A DNA stretch of 64,000 bases from Cruorifilaria tuberocauda. Its lineage: Eukaryota > Nematoda > Chromadorea > Rhabditida > Onchocercidae. Numbering within the stretch: position 1 is the first letter of the stretch; the number at the start of each line of letters is the position of its first letter. Below, one piece after another: positions 1 through 15,100 of the stretch. A program made the translations under genes and the position numbers. The stretch covers positions 62,001 through 126,000 of the forward strand of contig JABVXU010000085.1 in the NCBI GenBank assembly GCA_013365365.1, in the 5' to 3' direction. The notes beneath the pieces were generated by a model. It made no database searches. It saw only the letters and a program-made list of their open reading frames with translations, and had not been told where the DNA came from.

Positions 1-2736
1 ATAATTGTTCGCTGCGAAGATCAACAATTGTAATTAAAAACTTTCTCTCTCAATCACATAACATACTTCCTCCAGTAATTGAAACCTTTGCCAGGTTATC
101 GATACTAATGATGAGATCAATAGAATGCGTGTTTGGGACTGTATTGCCGATGAAATCATTGCAATACTTCCCTTGGTTCGTTGTCGATAAAATTGCAGCT
201 CTGAAGCTTCAAGCCAGCCTCGCTTTTTATTATTTTGATCTAACCAGGATATAAAAAACAATAATGATTTGAGTAAGAAAAGTCAAGAACAAAGTTGTCC
301 AGAACTCTCGAGAAAAAAGTACGATTTTGAATTTACACAGCAACCTTACCTAAGTATTCAATGAAAAAGAGTTGAAAATTCATTCTCAACTTCCTTATTA
401 TTTTAATCAATACCTTTCTCGCATTTACATTCCTTTACCTTTCAGTCTCAGATTATTTACATTTGGTAGCGTAATTCCTACAATTGCTGAAAAAAACCAA
501 AAATTACTTCATTTCAAGGGGAAGAAAGACTCAGTAAAAATGGACAAACGAACAGGTGGGCAGACAAACGCTTATACATATTGTGGACAATTTAACAATT
601 GAAAGGAATGATAAGGAAGTGATGTGAATGTATGAATTAGCGATTAAAAAGAAAAGTAAAACATAATAGAAAGCGGCATGACCAATTTTAAATTACACAA
701 TAATTGCAAATATCAAATCCTACGAGCTATTAATCCACGCTCTGTCCTTCATTCATGCAAATTTTTTACTGGAACTATCAGTAATATGCTTTTTTTGAAT
801 TCTATAAGTAATACTATCTATTTATCTGTCTACCTGCTATCTTATATAGAATCATTTCGCCCACATTTTCAATTTTATTTTGTCGGAATAATTTCTACAT
901 AAATTAAATTAAAACTCATTAGATGTAAATTATTCCAAAATCTCAGCCGGAAATCAAGGAGAGAACTGTTTCGTAGTTGGAAACGTAAACCTTTTCCGAA
1001 AATATCAGTGAATGATTATGTCCGTAGATATAAAAATTGCAGATGACCTAACTTGATTGACTTTACAGATTGAAAGGTAGGACCAGCTAGATCTTCAGCT
1101 ACAATGAACTTAGAATGAGAAGGAAAACCGTTCGAAATTGTAAGAAGTGATTTCCTTTGAATCTGGAAAAAACACTGGAGCCAAAATATTTACATGAACA
1201 TCGTCCGACATAATCAGCAGTGACTTGCCAGAAAACCTACTCAAAAGAACCTTGAAGTAATAAGTAAGTGATGCTTATCATAGTAGAAGACAACCTGATC
1301 AACGGTGAATCAGTACTAAACGTGGAATGGATGAAAAGTTAAAAGGGAATTCAGTGGCAATTTTTGAAAGTGAAAAAAGAAGAAAGGAATGACCACTCCC
1401 TGCGCCCTCCCGTCTCTCGGTGATACAGAGACTCTCGAAGTGCCTCACCCTGCTAGAGTGTCAAGTGAAGGTGACGAAGCCGAGACATCCTCTCCTTGCC
1501 CTGGCCACTCGTCACGACGCTCCCGTGTCCCGTGCGTTCTCCGTGCCCTTGCACACGTCTCTCTCCTTATTTGTCCGTGCACACACACTCAGTGTTGCTG
1601 GTAACAATCGAGTACAATAGTTAGGGATGGATACATTGAAATGTAGTGAGATAGAAGGGAAATGGAAGAGAACAGGAAGGAAATGATAAAAATAATGGAA
1701 AATGCAACGAAGTGTAATGATGCGGAAGGATAGCCGTGTGGACAGGACGCGATGATGATAATAGATCATAAATTATGCCGTCATCGGCGGGGTACCATTG
1801 GTATCTTCTCCTCCTCCCTTCCCTCTTACCAAAAGTTCAAGTAGAGACTGCTAACTCTCACATGGAGGTGTTACCGATAAATCTTTAGATAGCTAACCTC
1901 TTCAACACCACTGTCACAACTTTATCATAACAAGTGGTTAGCTGTGAAGTTTACTCATATAAATTCGCGGCTTATCAGCAGACTTAATTAGTAATGAAAA
2001 CAAAAAAGCCAAGAAGGAATAAATTAAACTGAATAAAGAGATTTAATATATAGGAGAATTTCAATGTTATACTGCTTACTTAGGCTGAAATGTTGCTAAA
2101 CTAAATTGCTAAGAATGCAATTCATATTCATCATTCCTTTCTCACTTCATCTTTCTAGATTTGTCACTCAAATTTATCACTCCACTCATACAAACCTCCC
2201 CAATAGTCAGCCGTAAATTCATCTTATCTCTGCCGAAAACTTCCGGTATTTTCTTGAGAAAATTAGTAGGACAGCTCAAAATCATTTTTATTCTCAACTC
2301 CAACAATGTCTCCATAACTGTTTTTTCAAAAAAATTCGGAGTTTTACAGAACAGAAGCATTTTGTATTTTTACGAGACGAGATGCTTAATCAAGAAGACT
2401 TAACGTATCTTCTCTGCTCACCTTTCATCTCTTCGAGCATTTTCTCACAAAAGCACGGTATAGTTATATCGTTTCAACATGTAATAAACTGTTTGCAGAG
2501 ATAGTCATCACAAGTAAGTCATCTTTCATAATAATAGCGTCAATTTACACCACTTAAGTTCATTCCGAGCATTATTGTGAGCAATTTTCTGCTAATATTA
2601 CTAAACTGTATAATTATAATGTTAATCTCTTTTTCTTCAATAAAATAGAACCTTCAAATAAGAAAAAGTGAAGGGATCGTTGATATATTCCTTTTGTTAT
2701 ACAAAAAAATTAAAAAATTTGTTCCATATCATTGCG

Positions 2737-2805
2737 TCACGGTAAATTCACGTAAATCCACGTTAAATTCATGTAAATCACGCTAACGCTAAATTGGCTA
2801 AATTG
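2737..2805. repeat. Degenerate short tandem repeat (CACG-TAAATT units)
   Basis: About six imperfect copies of a 9-12 bp unit resembling CACGTAAATT follow one another. No protein reading was seen. It is probably a local slippage or duplication product, and its function is unknown. Confidence 0.5.
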
Positions 2806-4303
2806 GGATTCAAAAGTTGAAATGCATAATTTGCTTGCAATAACGTCTAAAGTAATGTGATCTGTTATTATCATTACATTAATAACAACGATAATAACAG
2901 TCGATCAGTTCCATAGCAAACAACTGGAATCACTGCAATTACTTTACTGCTTCCTTTTCATTTGTTTTGCTGCCACGTCGACTAGAATAACTCTGACATT
3001 TCATCCTTTACAGTTATCACTCTTCGACAATATCGATCGAACTGATTACTGCCTCTCCTCATCCGTTTGGACGCTTGAGCTATTACGCGCGTACAGAAGC
3101 ACATTCTGCAGGTGTTTAGATTCTGACGTTATTTTAAAGTCTTCCTGTATTTTGACTCTCTACTAATGTCATCCTTCTTGAATCAACAGTCTACTTCGCT
3201 GATAAGATTACAAAAGCTGAGTCACTATTTCCTTCTTTCTTCCATTGATGAAATCAATTCTTTTTTCACATTTTTACCTTCACTGCAATAAATCTTTCTT
3301 CTCTTCTACCAGTTCTTCGAGACTGATAGAACCCGGTGTATGTTATTTGAAGTGATTAATTTTTTTTTCTTTTCCGCTCATTTTCTGTAATTTCTCGTTG
3401 TCACTCATTTTCTTCATTGCATCGAATTGGAAGAATTGCTGACTTATTTCCCTTTCAAATAATATTTATTCAATTTCCATTCATATACTTATTTGATTTT
3501 ATCTTTAAGGCATATAAAAGTATTTCTCGAAGGGAAGAATCTGTGGATATTTGGAATCATTCTTTATGTATAGAACAACTTTCCATTTGATAATTTCAAT
3601 CCACTTAATTTTAATCAACTTTTTACTCGATAATTTTACTTGTTGATATTGTTTATCATTTTCACTAATCACACCAACAAAAGATTTGTCAGCAATTCGA
3701 ATACAAATACTAGTTGTAAAGTTGAAAAATGCGACGTAACTGATAATTTAGTTTGGAAAAATTTAAGGTAAACTTTTGACGATTTCAGAGAAACGAATGA
3801 AATAGACAACCTAAGGAAAGTATCAATAAATCTAACAAACTTCACAATTATCTCTTTACCACTTCTCTTTCTAGCAGAACCAGTTGTCGAAAAAAATCGT
3901 TTCCAACAAAATCTTTTTCTTTCCTTTTAGTTCATGCTGTTTATATCTTCCCTTATCATCTTTTTACTTGTCATTTATGTGAAACAGTTGATCACTGTAT
4001 TGCTGTTCCACCTCTCACAAGTTCATTTCAATTTCATATGTTTATTATGATTGTGGTACAGTCCGCAATATGATAATAACTAATATATAGTGAAGTAATT
4101 AAGATAAAAAGAGCACTAGAGATGAAGTGATGACAATGATTATGGTAGAAAAAACTTTTAGTGATAAGTTTTGTTCCTGTAATAATTCAAATAAAATAGC
4201 TAAATTTAAAAGATGAAAACGAACCTAAATTTGAATGTTTTGTATAATATTACAGCAAATGGATATTCAAAAGCAATTGTATTTTTGGGAATCAAATATA
4301 TAA

Positions 4304-5017
<714 letters not shown>

Positions 5018-8000
5018 AATGTGTTTATTATTCTTTGTCTCATTTAAATATTTAACAAATAAGTCAATTTTCAAGTGAAATCTTCCTTCAAAATAGTTTG
5101 ATATTCTCTTAATTCATTAATTGTTGATAAATTATTCAATCTCATTAACAGATACCCAATAAAAGATGAAATAATTATAAATCATATTTCAATATCATAT
5201 CATCGAAAAATTTCTGAAGTAAAGCAGTTCTGAAAGAACTGTGCGATGATAGAACAGAAATTCCGAATAAGTTACCTTCTAATGTCTAAATCTATATAAG
5301 TTTCCATCGATTCCTTACCATATATATATAAACCATTTCGCAAGTAGATAAATGATAAATAATATAATTTTTCCTAAATATTTGCAGTTCACAAGAATTC
5401 AAATTAACAACAATTGACAATAACTCGAGTTCGCGTAGGTAAGAAATAATAATTTTTTCATAATATCTGCTGCCTGAAACTCGCAAAGATTACTATTCTC
5501 TTCGTATTTTTGCATTTGTTTCATTTTTGATTTCATTTAGTTACACAGATTTACGTTAAGATAAATCTGTTTGAAAGTCTAAAAGGAAAAATGAAACATC
5601 TTCGCTTATTTTCGTTTTTCTCTTTTTGCATGTTTCATGAGCACTTTGTAAGCAATGAAAACCATTGCATGAAATGCAGCAAAATTCACGTTTTGTCAAC
5701 TCATTAATTTACGAAGCACAGAGAATTTCATCATATTTAAATTAAATCCAAAAAAAATAGAAAATGATAGATTGTTGTCACGCCATTAGTGTTTCATCAA
5801 TATTTATATATGTTTGCTGATTGAATTTTGCTGTAATGCTAATTTGCTACAATTAAGATTAGATTAGAATTCGAGACGATTAAGATAGATATATCTACAC
5901 AGTGGCAGATAGATTTTTTAAATATCCAAAAAACTGCTATAAAATAATCAATTTGATCTAAAAAATCTAAACATGCATAGTAAAGCTTATCATAATTTTT
6001 CAAAGATTCAATATTATTGTCATTCAGTGGTGAGCGATTTTAAAAGTGCTTCAGAATAATGTGTGAAAGCCAAAATAAATCAATCAAAATATGCGAATAA
6101 ACCAATTAATACGTCAAAATGAATATCAGTGCTTATGAACAACTAGCACTTAATAATATTCTATAATTTAGCTTATGAAAAAACCATACAATTTTGAAAC
6201 ATTCAATTATGAATTTTTCAATACTCACTTTTAAGCTGTTGCAACCAAAGGATTAATTTTAAAAGAGATAAATAAGATTAATTTTAAAATATTTTGCAAC
6301 ACATTTAAAACGAATTAAAAGAAGACAGGCAAAAAATAAGAAATTATAAACATAAGATTTTCCCAATCATCTTATGACTCTTGCACTTGATTTTGCCATA
6401 ATAATTAGCTGTTAATCAAGTTGAAAGGCGAAATATTCTAAACTACGCCATTATAACTCGCTATAAAAAGCTGTAAGTCAGATTAATTACTAAATCACTT
6501 TGATTGTTACGGAACTGTCGATTCTGCTTCATTCATATTTCATCGCATAGTTTCGGATCAAGCAGTCTTTCTGTTGTCTACTGAAACTTTCACTTTAGCT
6601 AATATTTTGTTCCCAAATTTCCTCAAACTTTAATATTTTAAAAACGACCCATCCCTCAAGTGACTTCCATTCCATCTTCCTCTACTTCACTTCATTTCAA
6701 TAGATTCGATCGGATCGCAACGGTGAACATGCGGACAATATTTGAATATTTTTACATAACTGTGAGCAATACAATAATACAAGTTCTCAATGTTTTTAAA
6801 TCTGAATCCATTCCTTTTGGAATATTGGAGTAATCCCATCACGGAAATAAAACCTTAATTCGGCTTTGTTAATATTTTTGGTGAACTTAACTTATCCTTA
6901 CCATTTTAGTAATCGAACTTTTGATCCCAAATCTCCTTTTTGATTTCCAATCCAGTTACGTGTGAGAACTTCCATTCTCTAACATATTCCAAAGAAATTT
7001 CAGCTGGGAAATGACTCTTTCTTAGAGGTAAAAAATATTCCTCATTTAAGAAGGCCTACAGTTATTCTTATGAGATTACCTTTTCTGTTTATTTCTATTA
7101 ATACTAATCAATTTTTTCTTTATTTTATACAATTATGGAAATTTTAAATGACAACTTTTAATCACTGGATCACTATTGAATGATGCAATGTATACGAAAT
7201 TTTATACGAAATCCTTGCAAGATTATCACCAGAAAACCAATTACACATAATTGATTCTTCACAGAATCAGTCGATACTATTGCGGTAATCCTTTTTTTCA
7301 CACATAATTTAATCCACTTTGTACCTCAAAAATCATCAAATGCTTAAAACTGAATATACAAATGAAAGTGATACTGTTATGAACAAGAAAGTGATACTGA
7401 CTACAGTAGCATGGCGATAGCGTAAATATCTCCATATAATTATTATAAACAATTTTTTATGAGCACTAATAAAATCGAATGGTGTGATAAAAATAACAAA
7501 TCATGTTAAACAATACTATGAATCACAATTATGTATATATAAATATGTGCACTGAGTTTTACTGTATCATCACAATGTCTATCTTTTTCCCTCTATTCCC
7601 TTACTCCTTCAACTTATAACAGCAAACAAAGAAAAAATGTAATCACGAACAAGCAAGGGAAGAAAGATGAAGAACAATTTATTGGAATTGTGGTTATTTT
7701 GTTTGTGGTGAATTCCCAAATCTTATAAAATTTTCCAATAATAATAATGGATTAGGAAATCATTTATTGCCGACAAAATATAAGTTAACTTATTTTTAGT
7801 TAAAAAACAACATATAAAAAACATGAAAATAACATACACATACACACAGACATGGACAGATAAACAAAGTACACACACTACACGGTCAAGGGACAACGGT
7901 AGAATAATATCCCTAAGTCCATATAAAATGCCTATAGAAAAACTGACCAAATACAGCAGATCGAATTGAATGGTTTAACTGATAGCTTCCTTCATTATTT

Positions 8001-9107
8001 ATCTTGACTGTTAAGATATAAATATCCGAACTCAGTATGTAAACGTATAAAGACATTCCTGGAGAATAACTAGATAGATTTGATCATCTCTACTATTGAT
8101 TTGTAGTCACAAAATTTTAAAGCAAATGATCTCTTGCTACTTGCTGCCTCATATGACAAACAATTTTCACTTGAAATATCCCGGCAGTTTCACAACGTTA
8201 AATTGCTGTAATGCTAGTAACAATAGAGCTAATATAAATAATCAAATAATCGAAATAATACGGGTTGATCGAAATCAAATAACATGTATAATTTTGTATT
8301 TACAAGGAAAAAGAGCGGAATTATGCGACTGCAACATTTCCTGAATGAATTCATTTCTCGATACATTTGGGTGGAAAATAATATTCAACAAAGAAAACCA
8401 CTTAGTGTTCATGAAAAATACAATTTTTGTACAAAAAATGGAAATAACTAGTTTAAACGGGAAATAAAAAAAAATAAAAAAAAACTCGAACTACAAGATA
8501 GGAAGGACAAAATAAGAAATGAAGTGAAGGAGGAGAAAAGACTGATTCATTTATTTGGAATGATTTCACACTTTGTGGGATCTCGATAAGGAAAACGACG
8601 GATTGAGAATTTTTAAATCTAATCAAATTCTATAATCTATTTATCTGTTGCTAAATAACTTTCTTTGAATTAAAACTGAAAAAATTAAGTAAAGTTAATC
8701 ATATATATTATCGCCATTTAATCAACAAATTATTTGAGTATTCATGATATTTAAGTAATCGACTTTGCTAACCTATATATCGAAGAACTAATGAAACAAT
8801 ACTGAATAAATGCAAACGACCGTATAAAAATGAAAAAATCGATATTAGGAAATAATAAAAACATACAATTCAGTAATAATCTCGGATGAATTTTCCAGAA
8901 TGTTTGAGAAACCATTCGAGCGAAGCTTATCCATAAATTACACTACTGCAAATTAATATTCATTTCAATCTTCTCGATCTCAACTCTTAATTTAGGCCCT
9001 TTTTACAATAAAATTAACACTGAATTTCTTGCTTTCATAAAATTAAGCTTCAATACAACAATATAATTCTCACTTTCCATTTTTGAAATGAAACACGATG
9101 TTTCCAT
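5018..9107. other. Intergenic region between convergent genes
   Basis: This AT-rich stretch separates the 3' ends of the cytidine deaminase gene (+) and the receptor phosphatase gene (-). It holds poly-A/poly-T tracts and a short CA-rich stretch near 7840-7880. I see no exon with supported splice sites. The two 3' UTRs must end inside it. Confidence 0.5.
5158..5163 (+). terminator. Polyadenylation signal AATAAA
   Basis: A canonical AATAAA lies about 140 bases after the cytidine deaminase stop codon on the same strand. The assignment is positional only. Confidence 0.4.
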
Positions 9108-12100
9108 TCAGCCAATCGTGACTTTGTTGTTAAATGTATCCAGATAATCGATCACAGCTTTGTAGCAAAAGGCATATTGTTCCTAAAAAATGAAGTATTA
9201 GGCCAATATTTTCACTGTTTAATGTTGAATTCCCTTTTAAAGGAAATCTTAACCAAATTTAAGAAACTACAATAAATGATATACGCACGTCTAATTAAAC
9301 CTGAGCTATCATGGTATTTTTACCATTAATACAAATCTAAGAGAAATAAAAACTTGTTATTACTCCATTCATATATACTTTTCAGAACAATACTGTTTCA
9401 AGGCAAACAGGAAAAAAGCTGTTACAAGCTTTCAAATTTGTTTTTAAGAAATTAGAAAAAAGATACAAATTTTGTGAACATAAGTGGTCTCTTCTGCTGT
9501 AAACTTCGGACAGTTTGAAATACATCAATACGATTTTCCGCTTTAAGTCTTTCGAGCAATAACGACATACAACAATAAAGACCCGTTTTGGACGATCCGT
9601 CTCTAGAAATGAGAAATTCAGCGTTTTGCACGTGGGACAATTTAGTTAAAGCAAAAAATAATCCTAATAATCTAATGAATGATTTAGACAGAGACGATTT
9701 GACATTTCGAATGACTAAACTCGAAGATCGATCTAAAATTGTTCCTCTTGTTGTCATGCTACCACTAGAGCCATAATGAATGAAAGGACTCAGAGCATAA
9801 TTATCATCTTAATAAAATCTACTGAATTATTTTCTATTGATGAATAAGGAATGTTTGAATGATTACTAATTCGAAAAAAACATTGATAGAAGACCTTGAA
9901 TGTAGAATAATGGGGCCTGCTTCTTGATGATCACTTTGTAGGGAAAGCACTCGACTTATTAAATCAATTATTGATTCAGTCGATTCCGGTAGTACTTTAT
10001 CTCTCGGCCAACACAAATAAGCATATTGTATCATCTCTCGATATGTTTTTTCCTGAAGAGATTTTTTGTTTGTTAATTTAGAAAAAAATTTCAATTTGAA
10101 AAAATTTCAGAAGTAGAAGTGTCCAAGAATTATAAATTTGTCGAAGATAAAAAAATCCAAAGTTTGAAAATATTAGACAACAGTATTGCAATTAACTCTT
10201 TAGTAAATGAGAAATATATTTTAAAAAAATTAGCAAAACCAATATATTCAAGGAATCAGTTTTGCTTTTCAAACTATAATAATCAATCATTCTTCCTCAT
10301 GAACCTGAATATATCATAACACAAATACATATGACATAATATTTTTATTTATTGATTGAAGGAAAAAAGTGCTAACTTTTGCAAACTTATAAGTAAACTT
10401 TCTAAGGGCAAATGTTGGAAACAATTCTTCTCCAATTAGTTTGATTGATACTTCCCCATCGCGTCCAAACGTTTTTATACGTCCTACTTCACCCGGCCAA
10501 TACTAAAATTTAGAATAAGAAATATGAAAAAATAAATAATTCAAGAACTCGTTTTTCCTTCTTCAACTTTCAGTTCGTTAAAATTAAAAGTTTTATTAAA
10601 CTAGATCAAGGACCAAAAATTTACTTTTTCAGTTGGCATAAATTCGACTTCAGATGACAACATTACAACAGCCCGTGAATTTTGCTCTGCAATCATACAC
10701 CAGAAATCATAGCATGTTTGCTCATCCATTGGATCTTGTGCTAGGATGTAAGGGTAAAAATAACCCTGAAATTAACAACTAGCGATTAAAACAACAAACG
10801 ATAATAGTATCCCATATATTACAGCGATAAAAAAAATAAGAGAATATGAAAACACGAATTTTGTTCAGACTTTCAACCTTTAAGGTAACAAATAATACTT
10901 CCATCACTTATTTATTAGTTAAAATGGTTCAAAAAATTATCAAAATCAGCACCTTAACTAGAGAGGCATTAATATAAGTTGAATCGTTAACACTTCCAAT
11001 AACAACTGGCAAAACGATACGACAGTGATCAAATGGAACGGCGTTCTCGTTACGATTCTTCCCTACATTCTCTGGCTTATGCGCAAAATTACATGTCCGA
11101 CGTGGTTCAAGCGTACGCTCGAGTCGCTAAATAAATTAAAAACAAAATTTATACTATCTCTCGAAACAAATCGTCAAACAGCGAATTCTCCAGATCTCAT
11201 GACGCTATATAATCTTTTCATTTAATCTAACAATGCGAATGACAGTGCCAATGCTAATTTGCATTATGCTATTAACTATCGGTGAAAAACATTGCAAGTA
11301 GAAACGTGGAATAAACGTAAATACCTTGTATTCAGCCTCCATAGCAGTTTGTATTTTCTCAGAGTTAACAGTATCACTGTTAACTTGCTGCAACTTTGAA
11401 ACTGGTCGCTTTACAATAACACTAAATGCTGATCGGTTAGACGAGATCTGTTGTTCGCGAAGCTGTGGTTCATTTAGCAAACGATAATGTTCACGAAACT
11501 GACCTACTTCGATATCAGTTTCACCAAACATATACCATTCAGCCAATGCCTTGTAAATAAAAAGATACTGCTCCTGAAATATATTTTCTCTATATGTAAT
11601 GTTAAAAGGTCCAAATTTATACATTCTCAAAAATTCTCAGGTTTGCAATTGATCTTCATAAGCAATGTAAAAAGAAATATAAGATTAAATAGCTAGAGCA
11701 AAACATATCGACAAATTATTAATGCTAAATAATAAAACAATAAAAAGAAAAAAAAATCCTTCATTTTATTAGATATATTTAAAAAAATTCTACAATAACG
11801 AAAAATACAAACTTACAGCATTCTGAACCATAGTATTTCGTTGCTTCCTCATTTCAGACACAAAACCAAATACATCTGCTTTACCTTCCTCAATACACTG
11901 GTCCAACAAACTATCAATTGCAATGAACGTACCTGTACGACCGACACCAGCACTACAACAACCATGTATTTAGTTTACTTTCTCTGTTTTTTTACTATTT
12001 ATTCTCTCGATTCTTGTAAATACAAGCCATAATAGGATGATAAAATAAGACTGTTATGTAAAAAAAAAAGTATATGTTTTAATTTATACCTGCAATGAAC

Positions 12101-15100
12101 GACTACAGGACCACGGATATAGTCGTCCAGTTTGCGTAATTTCGATAAAAATCGTAGCAAACCAGTAGTACATTCCGGTGCTTGCAAGTCGTTCCATGAG
12201 GTATAATGATACTGCACAACGTGAAGCACTTCTGCAAATAACATTTTTTGTATTAACAGTATTTTTCTTTTCAATAAAATATAAAATATTAAATCTTTCA
12301 AAAAGTCCAATGTAGTTATGTTTGTTGTGAAAAATCGAAAAAAAAAAGCTTGTATAAATCAGACACGATCCTTGTGATATTTTGCAAAAAACGTTATTCA
12401 AATTACCTGGTGTTTTAGTAACAAATTCCGTTTCTGCATGAACGTCATTCAATTGTGTATTGCTATTGCTACACCGTGAATTTCTTTTTGAATTAGAAGA
12501 CATTTCGTTAAGAATCGAGTCAGCTGAGCCACGTACTGATGATGAACGGGATCTGAAAAATCCAACTAATAAAAACAGAGAAATGACAAGAAACTTTAAC
12601 TTTATATCTCGAATATTCTCATCTCAATAGGCATATTTTCTCTACACAACCGATTAAGCATTGCCAAACTTTATATGCTTACCTTTGGCTTTACATGTCT
12701 AGTTTTATCTTTATGTACATCTTCAATAACTCGTGAAAATAACTTACTTTATATTTATAATGACAGCAGAAGGATCGGTGGTTATATCTCCAGTTATACT
12801 CGGAACTTCATATAAAATAATTGCGGGACTTCCAGAGAGAGAACCATTCGCTACTGTTGATTGGATTCGACGCACTTCAAAATTGCGTATTGCATAATCA
12901 GAATAGTAAATGGAATCAACTGGACGAACTTCTAATTTATCATATATCTTTGGCCCATCATCCGGCCAGTACTTCGCACACTGGCACTGAAAAAGCGATT
13001 CTTACTTACTAGTTAGTTTTCCGCTTACCAATATCCACCAATACTGCATACTCCGTAATCCATTCTTGAAGAAACCATAAAAGTACGGGAAACGGAACGG
13101 TAAGCACAAGCGGAGAATAAGTTAGAGGAGAGAACAGAGAACAGTATTACATAATAAGTATTGCGAAGAATAATCGGAAGCTTAATCTTATCGCTTCATT
13201 TCTTGAACAAATATAAACTAATCAAATCTGCTACAAATTAAAAATTCCTAATATTAAAAAATTTAAAATTAAAGGAAGAACAAAACCACAAACTCGGTTT
13301 CTTTCATAGAGATTGGCAACCATGACAATAACCCGCACTTTATGCTCCCAGATCATACGCCAAAAATCATCCGTACTAGCATCTAGAGGACCCTGTGATG
13401 CAATGAACATTTTACGACCTTTGTATCCCTGAAAAAAGAGTCCTTAGAGCCCTTCGGTTTTGCGCATGTAGAAAAAGCAGCAGGTCATTCCTGAATGGAA
13501 ATAAAACTTCCAATATTATATCGCTTCTATTGTTCTAAGTTCACAATGAGAATAACTTGAAAGATCTGCAAGTACTATTTTTTCTTCTTCCATAATAATT
13601 TTAATACATAGTATTTATTCGTCACCAAGCAAATAAAAAAGTACTTGAAAATATGAATACAAATGAGGATTGCAAAAAAACAAATCTTACTATTATTTAT
13701 CAAACAATTGTCAATATAACAATTGATGCAAAGCCGAGTATCATACTCCGAATTTATTTCCCCAGAACTATCTAGTATAATCAAATGGGGTCAAGCCATA
13801 TCATGAAAATAGATGGCTAATTCCGTCGGTTACAATAAAATCACTTTATATTATGTGTAGTAATATCAGACCGAAAAAAGCTAATGGTGTTACCACACAA
13901 CTAGAAGAAAAAAAGATGAAAATTAATTTGTATAACATAATAACCTTGACAAAATTTGCGTTGATATAATCAGTCGATGGATCGTTTCCAATAACTGATA
14001 ACTTGACACGTGTAGCATCGAATGCCTTTATATCATTATAACGATTTTTGTGAGCATTTTCGAGACGCTCCGAAGCAGTTGACTCCATTGAACGATAATT
14101 CGGCAAAGCCTATAAAAAAAGCATTAATAGTTAGTGTTGAATGGTTTCCAAAAATGAAGAAAGATAACGATTCTAGAACTACAATTGCAAATATCTACGG
14201 CCCTCTCATATATTTAAAAAAACATAGTGAAAAATAGTTCTGATCAAACAACAAGAGAAATCATAGTACATCAAACTCGGAAATGCATAGGTAATTGCTG
14301 TCACGACGTCGGATGGTATATTCTTCGGGTAGATCATCAACGAGTGTTGCATGGAAATGAGGCTTTAGAAGTATACGATTCTTACTCATCGGACATAGCT
14401 GTTTTATCATTCCACGTCTTAAAGTGCGGTAACCGTATTTATCATTAACAACAAATAACAAGTGAAGAGATCTAATTATTAATTTGCATTGCTAGTGAAT
14501 AAAATTAATCATATAGAAACAGAAAGTGGCTTGCAAATTATGCACATCTAAAGTATCAAAGTAGAGAATACCTGTGCAAAATACAGGTAACAAGTGAGGA
14601 AACCAGCATGATGAATAAAACCAAAGAAAGCACACTGAACAATATCGTCATCCACGATTGAACCCATTGCTCTGCAATAAATATTTCATTAATCATCCAT
14701 TAACACATAAATTGCCGATTGTAATTTGAGAAAAAGTTATTCATTTCAAATAACCAAATTTCGAAATATTAATTTTAAGATTAATAAACTGCCGTTCGAC
14801 AAAAACTGAAGTTGAAGATAACTGAACCTCTTAATTTTTTCGGTGTCAAAACATAATGTAATGTTGTCATTCTAGCATAATTTAAATTATATTTAAAGTA
14901 ATGATAAAAGCTCAAACATAATAATCCTTAAACCAAGTTGAACCAGTATAGTCATCTTCCAGTTCTCTGTTAAACTTACAAACAATCCAAAGCATACCAT
15001 CAAAAGCTTCTAAGATTACAGGTTTAAAATATCCACTGAATCCGTACGCTGGACCGCTAACAATTAACTGTCGTGATGACCGAAAACGACGTGGGAGTTC

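Noticed and set aside
1389..1769. Overlapping frames in the GC-richer patch
   Set aside because: Three mutually overlapping frames on both strands, with no splice or family support, suggest compositional artefacts.
5158..8400. CA/TA-rich runs as transposon ends
   Set aside because: No paired inverted repeats, target duplications or transposase frame were seen.
14916..14944. Alternative donor TAT|GTTTGA for the exon before the membrane helix
   Set aside because: It works only with a second AG at the next acceptor. The ACT G|GTTCAA donor keeps phase with the stronger TTGCAG acceptor. It is kept as a possibility, not as the model.
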